64,000 nt of DNA from Sclerotiophoma versabilis (lineage: Eukaryota; Ascomycota; Dothideomycetes; Pleosporales; Didymellaceae). The stretch is from the NCBI GenBank assembly GCA_012274445.1, contig JAAROD010000080.1:1488001-1552000 (forward strand), in the 5' to 3' direction. Within the stretch, counting starts at the first letter, position 1. Each line of letters begins with the position of its first letter. Of the stretch, positions 21,746-32,667 are shown piece after piece. Under the pieces are notes generated by a model. The model made no database searches and had not been told where the DNA came from. It saw only the letters and a list, made by a program, of their open reading frames with translations. Position numbers and translations under genes: made by a program.

Positions 21746-22862
21746 ATGAACAAAAGCATTCCGCTGGAGAGCAACGATAGCAATGCCCGGCCATATGGGA
21801 TATTCGTCACATATCTTCTCACCTGCTTGGCGGTAGCGGTGTTCATTATCAGAAGGCTATTGGAAAAGACCGAGCATTTATACACTTCTGCACCGTCACA
21901 ACTACCACGAAAGAAATACGTTGTGATCTTTGCAACGCTGGCCGCATGCAGTCTCCTCAGCACATGGGGATTCATGTTTCAGTACTTCCAGTGGTCTTAT
22001 GACAATTGGCTCACGGTCCGATCACAGCACGATCTCGATCCATCTACCAAGCATTGGGGTCTCTGGTTGAAGGAAACCTCTTTGTTTAAAGAAGCATGGG
22101 AGAGTGTCATAGTGGGCCACAACAGATATTGGTGGTCGCATCAAATCTTCTTCTTTGCTTGCGCCCTAGGGCTTCATTCGGAGTGGAAAGGTCTGTCAAC
22201 GACCATAGCTCGACGCGCAGATACTGACAAAAGTAGGAGTTCGTCGCGGAATTACATGCACCTGGGCATTCATGCTTCTTGGACAGATTGTAGCTATCAG
22301 CTTCGCTACAAACCTATACTTTCTGACACTGCTCCTAAGCCCACCACAGCAACAGTCTACAACACCCAATTCAAAAGAACACAGGTCTGGAGTACCCAAG
22401 TCAGCACCTGTATCAAAACCTCACACATGGCTGGGTCCCTGGCTTATCGACGGTTTGTCGCTGATCAGCACCTGTGCAGCAGCGGAGTGTCTCTCTAGGG
22501 AGAAGTACTGGAACGGAGCACCAGGCTTCATGCCTCTACTGCTTCTTCCGCATGTTGTTTTGCTCGTTCTGCCTACCGCTCGCGCAATCCTACCGGGAAG
22601 GTTCTTTCCCTCGGGCGATGTAACGACAGTAAACAAAATCTACAAGTTTTTGTGGACGTTGAACCTTCATTTCATCGGACGGTTGGCTTGGACTACTTAC
22701 AAAGCCTATGTAGCCGGCAACATGGAAGGCATTCGCGATGCACTGCTGGAGCATCCTGCAGTCAGCAGTGTTGGGTTCGATGTCCTTTTTTGTTGGGTCA
22801 GCTGGTTTTGCTGGTGGCAGGTACAAAGCGACAAATCGTCCTACCTTACGTCAGGCTTGTGA
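21746..22862 (+). CDS. Multispanning membrane protein of unknown function
   Basis: Two exons, 21746-22190 and 22237-22862, are separated by a 46-nt intron (donor GTCTGT, branch CTGAC, acceptor TAG). The product is 356 aa with about seven hydrophobic segments. Recognisable blocks are YGIFVTYLLTCLAVAVFIIRR, STWGFMFQYFQWSYDNW, TWAFMLLGQIVAISFATNLYF and PLLLLPHVVLLVLPTARAIL. The pattern resembles a fungal integral-membrane family without an assigned reaction; no catalytic motif is visible. The start is the first ATG in frame; an upstream GTG is ignored. The last exon could be extended by another intron (a GT follows WWQ at 22820), so the C-terminus is less certain than the rest. Confidence 0.75.
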
Positions 22863-23649
22863 GGAAGTTGTTTCCCAGGAGGGATGCTGGGTGTTGGAGC
22901 AGACCGTGCAAGATACAGGGAACCCATCTAGCGCAGAGAGTATCGAGGCGCAAACAACATTATGTCGTCCTCGATATAGCTCAGCCCTGGCTTGCTGATG
23001 CGACAATATAAAAAGCGCCGTTTCCTGAAGACTGCGTCCATTTAATTGCTGCAAATTACAATCAAGTGCTTGTGTTGGTCGCAGGTCGAGTTTGGTACCA
23101 CAAAACCTCGTGTTAGTTAAATGGTCAGACTTGCGAAGCATTAACCAAAGGCATGAAAACTCATTCCCACATGTTCCGTACATTAGAGGGATCACCATCA
23201 ACTCGTATTGGATGCAACTATCTCTTCGTATTACCAGCTAAAGGGTGTGCGATGTAACGCATGCTTGAGATGCTTGAGGAGGCTTGTTCGGTTACCTAGC
23301 GAATCATCGCGTCATCTTACTTGTCGCCACAAAAGGCTCAGTTATCTTCTGCCCTTTCTGGCACGTTTAGAGTATCGCCTGTCTGCTCTAGGCAATCCGT
23401 GAGAGAAATAGTATGACGAATACGAGGCGATGTCAGCTTTTGGGAAGCTTTAGGCTAACGCAACGTCATAGCTCTGCGATCGGCGGTTTGTACACCTGAC
23501 CATCTGCAGGACGACATCACACAAAAGGCAAACCCGAGATGCGAAGTACCGAGTCCATTGGCTACAAATTAGGCATTGAAGCCGCAGAAGAAGAGTATCA
23601 AATCCATCAGATAGACTTCGCAATCATTAGCACTATCACGTTCACCAAC
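22863..23649. other. Intergenic
   Basis: No supported gene. A short frame overlapping the end of the preceding gene runs to 22998 and may hold an alternative C-terminus for it. The last 130 bases form the leader of the secreted-protein gene and include CCATTGGCT, a possible CCAAT box. Confidence 0.45.
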
Positions 23650-24279
23650 ATGAAGACCGCGACTTCCATTCTCACATTGCTTCTTGCAGCCTCAGCGCAT
23701 GCGCAGTTGTTCTACAACGAGACCTCTAAACCTTTCAACCTCGTTCTGACATCCGAAAACACAACAGTCGATGGCTCTACACTTTCAGCATGCCATACTG
23801 GCGCAGCTCTCGAATCACTCTGCCTCTCTGACGGCGGCGGCGTCTCAAACCCCACTCCTATCGCAGCTGCCACATTTAACTTCAACACCTCCACCGACCC
23901 CTTCACTCCCAATGCCACACTCGGCACTCCCGGCATCTTGACCTGGACTTTGAAGACTACCACTATCGACGTTCCCTCCAGCGTCTACTTCAACTACGAT
24001 CCCACCACTGACTCAGCCGTCCCCATCCTCACACCTGGACAAGAGAGACCACAGTTACTGGCATTTGATGACCAGGATAGGCTGAATGTACAGGGGTATA
24101 TCGATTGGACTGCGAATCCGCCTAATTCGACGGGAACAACTATGGCGTACTATAGGTGGTATGCTTGTCAAACGTACTACTCGGGATATAGCTATCACAC
24201 CTTGGCTTGGGCTCTTGGTGCTCGCAAACCGGAGAATCCGACGTGTGTGAGCGTTGGTGTGAAAAGAGTGTTCACTTGA
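23650..24279 (+). CDS. Small secreted glycoprotein
   Basis: A single exon encodes 209 aa. The ATG at 23650 starts a clear signal peptide (MKTATSILTLLLAASAHA, cleavage before QLF), so it is preferred to an upstream ATG at 23539 that would hide the signal. The mature part has five N-glycosylation sequons (NET, NTT, NTS, NAT, NST) and four scattered Cys residues. The layout FNLVLTSEN...HTGAALESLCLS resembles a common family of fungal secreted or wall-associated proteins of unknown function. It may be exported to the wall or medium. No enzyme motif is seen. An effector role would be speculation. Confidence 0.82.
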   Translation: MKTATSILTLLLAASAHAQLFYNETSKPFNLVLTSENTTVDGSTLSACHTGAALESLCLSDGGGVSNPTPIAAATFNFNTSTDPFTPNATLGTPGILTWTLKTTTIDVPSSVYFNYDPTTDSAVPILTPGQERPQLLAFDDQDRLNVQGYIDWTANPPNSTGTTMAYYRWYACQTYYSGYSYHTLAWALGARKPENPTCVSVGVKRVFT

Positions 24280-25411
24280 GGTAGCTGGTTGTCCAGGTTT
24301 CCATTAGTAAATTCTCAAATAGTTGATTAGTAAGACCAGTAATTGTAATGTGCGCAATCTGAGTAGCCCTAATCCTAGTGATCTGCATCGTCAGACCTCA
24401 TCTTGTTCTTCGTCATTTCCAAGCCAAGTGACGGGTTTCCTGGCCGTTTCCTTATGCATACACTTTTAGATATGCCGTCTATTTGCTGACAATCATCTCT
24501 CAGGCTCTTGTCAATCGATACCGGTAGTGAGTTCCTTGCGGTCATGAAACAAGCGATCGTACGCCCAAGGCACAATAACACCCTGGGCGGAAGCTTGACC
24601 CCAGTGTCACTGACCTTTCACATCTGGATCGGCGTGCTTGTATCATAAGCTATCTGCGAAAGCCTTTCGTTTTCTTTCATCTTGAACCTTCAAGCTCTCT
24701 TTTACGGAAAAGCTAATCTTCGAATGACTGTTGAGATACTGATACATCACTGCCCACAGTGCCGGCTATTTTTGAAGGGGTCTTTGTAAGTCTATCGTCT
24801 AAGTCACGCGAGAAATTTTCGAATCAAGGTTGTCCAGGATGTGCAAGCCCATGATACTCCCTAACCTTAAACACAGCAGTGACGGTAGAGCAAAGCAATT
24901 TCATAACTAGGTCCGGTTTCCTCAGGTGGGACCGTTGCATATCGTATAGCAAATGGCTGGCCTGCTTCAGGCTGTAGTAGGCGTCGACTGGCAAGCTCAG
25001 ATACCATTTCACAGTCAATCTCGGTGCAGTGGAGACGTATTCGCTTTCATTCTGAGAGCAGTGGCAGGAGGGCGCTGACCTGCTTTCCACTCGCGGCCAT
25101 TAGTAGAAGATCATTGTTTAGGTTGGCTGGCATGTTAAACTCCTTGAAATATAACACATATAGCAAACCGCTGAGGGAAAAGCAAGTTCTTAAAGCTCGA
25201 CTACTATGCTTCGTGTTATTGTGATGCTCATACCATCAAATGACATTATACCTTAACTCCTTCGATGCCAACCTCGCCAGCCCATCGTCAACGGATCCAA
25301 TAGCATGCACGTAGTACTAGAAAACTAAAGAATTCGATTAGAGTAAGGACGTGTTATAAGTTACAAACAGTTAATGCATCCTGATCATATCGTTGTCGAT
25401 GTTTAGCATCA
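24280..25411. other. Intergenic between convergent genes
   Basis: No gene is seen. Frames stay under 90 codons on both strands. It holds the 3' ends of the secreted-protein gene (+) and the giant NTPase gene (-). Confidence 0.55.
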
Positions 25412-28400
25412 TCAAGCATACACAACAGCCTGCTCGGGCTTGGTACGCAGCTTCGTAACCTGCACACCGCTTGATCCAACCTGCTGAGGCCCGTTCTGCG
25501 CCTGTAGAATCATCTTGTCACTACCCAGAGCCCAGTCCTCGATACCATTGAAGTTCCCATCCTTAGACTCAGCCTTACCGTTACCGAACTCCTTTGCACT
25601 CCACTTCTCTGTGCCCTGCACACCTTTCCACTTTGCGTCAGCACCGAAGGTACGGAAGACTTGAGCATTTAAGCGCTCGTACTCGTCGTAGGACTTAGGC
25701 CAGCCTCCGAGGCGTTGATAAGCCAGCTTAAGAAGCTGCAAGTGACGCAGTACAATTGCAGACTTGTCAATGTTCTCTGCGTCAAGCGCTGCAGTGGGTT
25801 GACCCTCCTGCTTCTTCACATCGACACCTTCTTTGGCAAGCAAGTAGGCTGTAGTATCGAGCTCGTCGTCTGAATCGTCGCCAGAGCCGTGCTCGTGTAC
25901 AAACAGACGGATTATGTCCTCATGTACCCCGAGAGCCTTCTTGAAGTACTCCTGTGCCAGCGGGCCTGTCTTTTCAGAAGAAGCCTTGGACTGGTATGTT
26001 TGTCCTATGCTTGTATATAGCTGTGCAAGCAGCTCGTAAGTCTCGATTGTGACGGGAGCCCGAGGACCATGTGCGCGGCGCATGTTGTATGCGATGTCTT
26101 CGGCGAGGCGGATGGCCTTGATAGGCGAACCAGCGAGGTAGCGAGCGCAGATAAGGCGGCGACCGAGGTTGAGGAGTACCTCTGGAGGCCAGGAACGCTG
26201 AGCATCTCTGGTGTTCCACAGGGTAGTGAGCAGCCACTGTATTAAGAATTAGTAAAGCAATCGGTGAGCGATTTGAAAGAACTTACCTCTAGTGTCTCGT
26301 AGTCATGCTGTTCGCCCAAAAGTACAGACAAGTGGCTGAGCTCAAACAGCTGTATCTGTGCAAAGTTGATCTTGAGGTTCTTGCAAATATCGAGTATCTT
26401 CCTGACAATCTTGTTCGACAAATCAAGCATCTTCTTGCGCAAAGCAGCGTCCGTAGCCTTCTCGCTGTCACGACCAACAAGTAACGATGCAAGCTTGAAG
26501 CCCATGCCAATGGATCTAGGTCCGTTGTAGCCATCATGTTTGCTGGCGTAGAGGAAGCCGAGGTTGGCTATATCGTATGCTTCTGGGAACTTCTTCGTCT
26601 TGGTCAGCTTCGCCACGCTATCGTTACTAGCCAGGATGACAGAGCGGTTGAAGTCTTTGTTTCTGCCCGAACCCAAGTGGTCGAGAATACCAACAATGAA
26701 AATACGAGGTGTTTCCTTGCTCAGAGTGTGCAGGTCCTGAGCGTCTCGCTTCTCGAACAGATCAACTGCTTGATCTTCCACAACGGTGATCATCTCATCT
26801 TGGCCGTTCTGGCGCAAAAAGAAGCGGAGGGGAGCCGCCGCAAGCAGGATGTTAGTCAATGACTCATTTTTCTCTAGAGTGTGCCTAAACTGCTCGAAGT
26901 AAATGTACTCCATGGTAAGGCTGGCCATAATTTCGGCAAACGTGATATTGAGATCCTTACGAAGGTTGTACTGAAGGGAGGCAAGGAATGCCAACGAAGC
27001 ACGGCTGGTCTGGGTCAAGTCGAAAGACCACTTTGAAGCGCAGCGTGTGTCCTTCGCACAGATTTGGCGATGCAACTCCTGCACTAGACTGTGTGCAACA
27101 GCGGTCTGCTGGCAAGCATGGAAGCTGGCTGCAATGGAAGCCGCAGACTCGATTTGCTTCTGTGATGAAGTCTCTTTAGAGATGATCTGGGAAACAGTAT
27201 TCGTCAAAGTCTTGACAACAAGATCGGTCTTCTGCTGACGCTGGTACAAAGTCGCCAACTCTCTGACGTGAGCGAGCGACGACTCATGTGAGTAGCCATG
27301 TTTGGTTATGGACTCATTCAGCTGCTCTTGCGTCATGCTGAGGGCACGCTCGACATGTTCAGCCTTGTAGTTTGAGGACGACTGAGACTTCATCTGGCGA
27401 ACGTAAAGCGATGACAGAGCCTGCTTCAACTCGCTTGACCTGGTAGTGGTTGTAGTCATCTTTGTCGATTTGGAGGCCTCTTCGTAAAGCGAGATTGCCT
27501 GAGAGATATGTTCCTCGCTGCGTTGTGATACTTGTGCGAGCGCCAAAGTCGCCTCCACTGCGATTGTAGACTGAGCACCGAACGTGGCGATAGCCGTTTC
27601 ACGGTACTCCTTAGTAACTTGGTACAATGACTCGAAATTGGCCTTAGTCTCTTCAAGGCACTGGTAGTAACGCTCGTAGAGATTCTGCGCGAAATTTCCT
27701 TCGCTGAAGACCTTGTGTTGCTTCGTTTGGCGTACGAAAGTATTCCATAAGGTTCGGTAGATAGTGACGCCCTCAGCGTAACGGCGATCCTGCCAGTATG
27801 TTGTGGCCACCACAATGATGGCATCCAAGGCATCTTTGTGACATATGTCTGAGTCTTTGTTGAGGCTTGTGATGATCTGAAGGTAGTACTCAATCCAGTA
27901 GGGGTGGTTTCTTGGGTGTTGCTGGCAGCGACGGGCTAAGATGTAGAGCGTCTGGATAGTGAGCTCGTGGGTAGGACCAAACCTTGTGCGATAGGTCACA
28001 AGAATGTCCTGATAGACGCTAATGGCGTTGTCCTGGTAGGAGTGCTGGTCGTAAAAGTCTACCAGGAGTGTCCGGGCTTTATCAAAGATCGTCCTGTCAA
28101 TTTCCTTTGTGACCAAAGCAGCACGGAAGAAGCGACTGTATGTGTCCTCGACCCTTTCCATCTGCTTCAGCTGCAAGTAGCACTCGGCAAGGCGCTGAAC
28201 AAGCTCGATAGACTCCTGGGTAAAGTTGGACGTGAGTGTCACATTGTGGATCGAACTAGACAGGAACGATGACCATGTTCGTTGTAATGTTGCTTGAATC
28301 ACACTGACAGCCTGGGTAAAGTTTCGCTCCTCCATGTACTTGGCAGATAGCTTCTTCGCAAGGGCGATTGTGCTGGAGTCGATGGTCTTGGCTGACTGGA

Positions 28401-31400
28401 TAACGGAGAAAAAGACATCCTTGTATACCGACTCAGAGACAGTAGTTGTGGTCTCTCTGGACGAGTTCGAAGCTAAGAGACTTTGTCGCACAAGTTCCGT
28501 GGAGGTTTCAGACACCTGTTTGCTGATCTCGCGCGAAGCGCTGGATTCCTCTTGACGAACATTCTTGTAAAACGAGCTGGCGTGCTTGAAGATCGATAAG
28601 GCCATGGTGTATGCTCCCATTGACTTCATCTCCTTTGCGACACTGGTGAGACGAGCTACTATACTCTCCGAGTACGACAGTTGGTGGTGCTGGTATTGCT
28701 CCCACACAACAGTCAACACAGCAGATGACTCGGTCGTGCGTTCCTGGGATTTCAGAAACTGCGAGTATGCGATCGCAATTTCAATATTCTTCTCGTGCCA
28801 CTCAATTGACTGCGTCGTACGGCATTTGGAGGAGATCTGCTGCCACAACTCAACGTAGGTCCGTTCCGCAAGCGCAAACTCTTTATGAGAAGCGTACGAC
28901 CCAGCTTTGCGAAGATAAGCCGCAATAGAACTGAAATCGAAGACTTCGACTCGATCCTCCTCGTTATCCTGATCATCAAAGAAGGACTCCTTGTAGCTGT
29001 CGATATGGCGCTCACTTCGACCTTTGCCGAGGACAACGTTGAGATGACCCTCAATGTCTTGCGCTTGATGGCTGTTGCGTCCGTAGTGCTGGATAGTAGC
29101 CTCTTGAATCAGGCGGAAAACCTCAAGTGCCTTGTCTTCTTCCTTGAGCGAAGCGTACAGTTCCACCAAGAGCTTGCGAGTCTGGATGACGAGTTCGGAA
29201 GTGCTGCCGTACTGGCGCTCGTAGGCGGTGATAAGTACGTTCAAAATCTCTTCGCGACGCGTCATGATTTCTGTACGTGTAGTGGTAACCATGGACTCTG
29301 AGACTTTTAGGAAGTGATTTGCGCATTCCAATGTCAGAGGATGGATTTCACTTAGCACGGTGCAGCAAATCTTAGTACAACTGAAGAAGTATGAAGAGGC
29401 GTGCGTAGTGTCTGACAGAAGCAGGTAGGATGTTGCGATTGCCAGGTACGTCTGGAGAACAGTAGGATGGTTCTCGGTGTAGACCGCTCGGCGCACGTTG
29501 CCCGCAAGAAAATGCAAGTCAATAGCTTGCGGGAGCGGGAGTTGCGTACCCCAAACAAGCTGTTCCAGAATGGGCAAAGTGGTCGTGTCCGGCAACACCT
29601 TCTGCAAGTCTCCAGTAGGCTTGAACTCTGCTGGGTTCTTGGGCATGAGTGGGGACTGCTGAAGATGCAGTACCCAATATCTGACAGTGTACTCAAGGAA
29701 ACGGTGTTGACGGAAAAGACGATCGGCGACGGTTGGATCATCATTGTCGATTGTGGGCTCGCCCTTGTCGCGAAGAGTGAACTTTGCGTACGTAAGAACT
29801 CTTAGCAATAGGTCCGTCTCACTGTCCTTAAGGGGAATCGGAATCTGGTTCTTTTGTGCAAGCTCATGAAGAGCAGAGTGTACCATGGGATGTCTGAAAC
29901 GAACGATGTGCTCGTTCAACGTCAGGAATGGTTTGACAGTCTGCAAGGTCTCGTGAACATTGACACCCTTGTCTGTAAGGGTGCCGTTCTTGACGTCCAC
30001 AGTGAAGAGTGTATGGATTTCTTCAGTGGTCAAGGGCCTTTCGGCAGCGAGAATCCAAGACAACAAAGTCTTTGCATTGCTAGTAGGTTCGAACGAGGTG
30101 AAGAGTTTGTAGACCAGATTCTGTATAGATGGCTTATTGGACTCCAGGTCTCGCAGGGTTGATATGACACCATCTGCAGACTTCTGGATGTTCAAAAGCT
30201 CGCAGGCAAGGATTGTCCATAAGAACGATCCATTAGCAGTCTGGATGAGGCGATCAAGCAACGTTTCCTGCTCGTTGCCGGGCTTGCTGTGGAAGTTGCG
30301 ATTGTGGACAAGTGCCCGCAAAGCAACAGCATGAAGATCATCACGAATGTCCTCGCGAGAAACTTCATGAAGCATGCCATTGGCATGATCTGGGATCTTA
30401 GCTGTTGAGGATAGAGTGATTAGACGCACTCTTTGACCCTGATTGGTCACACTGACCAGCTTCTCCAACAGAGCAGCGGAGCTGATGCCGCCAGCTGCTT
30501 GAATGGATGCCGATTGAGATGACTCAATTTCATCAAGACCGTCTACGACCATGACAAGGTCGTTGCCACCGTCGAGAGGATGCTTAAGAGTTTCGCTGAG
30601 CGCCTGCCAAAGATGTTCCTCATAAGTCTTGAGATCACCTGAGGTCCTGCAATGGTGGTACGCTCGGAGCAAGGCATAGTACATTCCCATATTGCCTACT
30701 CGCTGGTTCAACAGCTGCGAAAGCAAGGACTTGACAACTGCAAGGGAAGTAGCAGTTGTAGGGACATCTGGAGACAGCGAGCAGAACAGCGTATCCACTT
30801 GCTTGCGGTTGACGGGTCGCTGGAGACGTTCAACTATTGAGCCGGCGAGAGTGGTTTTGCCAGATCCAGGCTGACCCGTGACCAACAAAAAGCTCTTCTC
30901 GCTTTGTAAAAATCTGGTAAGATGTTTTTGAAACCAGATACAGGTCATCTCGACCTGTTGATCCACAAGGAAGGAGTGGTCGCGGTCCAAGGTTGCCAAA
31001 ACGCGATCCTGTGGAGACAACCACCTACCCAAAATTTTTACGTCTAGAGCTTCGCCATCTTCAAAATCTTCGTTCTCGATCTGGGATTCCCAGATAAGCT
31101 CGATCACAGAATCTTGGCGCGACCGAAAGCCTTCGATGGTCTCACCGAAGAGCTCGAAGATATCTAGGCTTGCTGAACCTGAAGTCATGCCTGCGTCTAC
31201 TGTCAGATATGTATTTTGAGACTCAGTTGAGAACATACCGTTGGCAGTCTTGTAGAATCGAATAGAAACATCCATAACCAACGAGATCAGATCCGTGTAC
31301 AGAAGACACAGCTGCTCTCGAATCTCGGCGGTGGCAGCGAGTAGCTCTGAACGACGGAGGACCGATGAGAATGACAAAGAGAATTTGTAGAGAACAGAGA

Positions 31401-32667
31401 ATGCTTTGTCAAGTGCCGCGGAATTCTCATGGCCAAGCTTTCCCAGGTCAGTATTGACTAAAGATGAAAAGCGATGTTTTACATACCTCAAGAAGGAGAC
31501 GTGCATGACCATAACCCACCGCAGCGGCAGCTTGGCTGTCAAGAGCAAAGCCTTGAATTGCCTGATCAAAGTTGTGCAGCTGCTCGGCAAAATAAAGAGC
31601 TCGTATAAGCACTTTATCCCAGCGACTGCCCTTGTGCGGAAGAGTAGTGAGACGTTCAGCCCTGATCCACTCAAGGAAATTCACATAAGAAACGTCTGAG
31701 ATGCTTTGGTGGACACCAGCGCCAAGCTCAGCCATACTCCTTTTTCTGAGAGAAACAGCTGATTCTTGGACGAGTCCTATCTTGTACACCCCGCCTGAGG
31801 AGCCACGCTTGCTAAAAGACTTCATGCCAAAGTTACCACTTGTGGCACGCGAGGAAGTGAATGAGCCAAGACGACCTTTCGAACGAAAAGCGCTTTTCGG
31901 AGACATAGGCGGACTAAGCACACCATTTGTGCCGTTGGGACCGCTAAACCCATTTGGCGACGACAACTTGGGAGACATCATGATGGATGACTGAATCGGT
32001 TGCTTGGCCGATTGTGGGGGTGTATGAGACACGACGTACACCTGACTTGACAGATTGGTCGAGATCGAGAAACGATTCAAAGGAGCGGCAACTTGCGGTG
32101 CCTGTATTGGGTTTGACACGATGCCGGTAACTTCTTGTGTGTATTTGACAGGCTCCAAAGTTTGCCCAGAACTCTCGGTCACGAGCGCAGGAGATCGATG
32201 TGGAAAGAGTTGAGCTGTTGTTGACTCAGGTCTGGCGACGGATTTAACTTTGGGTTCAGAGATTGCCTGTATGGCAAAAGTTGTTGGATGTGGCTCTGGT
32301 TTTGAGCTGGAAGATGTTGCTGCAATAGTATCTGGCTGAGTGCCGGAAATTGGACGCGGCCTCAAACTTGGGGTATGGGGAGTAGCCGTAGCGATCTCTA
32401 CTGAAGAAGACCGTCTGAAACGTGACGCAAAACTTGAACGTTTAGACTTTGAGCTCTCTGTACGCGCAGGAAACTGTCTCGCGGAGGGTGAAGCGGCAGA
32501 AATCTGTTGGTCTACAGATGTTGCTGATAATGAATTGGACCTGTCCTCGGGCTGGTCTTCTGGGTGTTCAGGCTTCTTGTTCTTATGCTTTTCTGGAGAA
32601 AACGTCAGCGATGTGAATCGTAAGACTTGGCCAGGGAAAACGAACTGAAATACCGAAGTCCAAGCAT
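25412..32667 (-). CDS. Giant NACHT-like P-loop NTPase with helical repeats
   Basis: Five exons: 32667-32646, 32592-31487, 31437-31239, 31190-26287 and 26236-25412; 7056 nt, 2351 aa. Introns are 53, 49, 48 and 50 nt. The third (31238-31191: GTATGT, branch CTGAC, CAG) is in frame and easily missed; removing it joins TANG to MTSGSASLDIFELFG. Residues 1-310 or so are disordered and Ser/Pro-rich. A helical region precedes the NTPase, which has Walker A GQPGSGKTTLAGS near residue 550 and Walker B LVMVVDGLDEIES. The remaining 1600 residues or so are helical TPR-like repeats with pairs such as ALEVFRLIQEATIQHYG and AISVYQDILVTYRTRFGPTH. The architecture is STAND/NACHT-like, with the repeats as the likely sensor or scaffold. 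The protein appears to belong to a conserved filamentous-fungal family with no known role, which I cannot name. The 22-nt first exon is the least certain part. Confidence 0.8.

Noticed and set aside
19392..25411. Transporter, membrane protein and secreted protein as a metabolite gene cluster
   Set aside because: No core synthase or tailoring enzymes are present; the three families are commonly scattered in fungal genomes.
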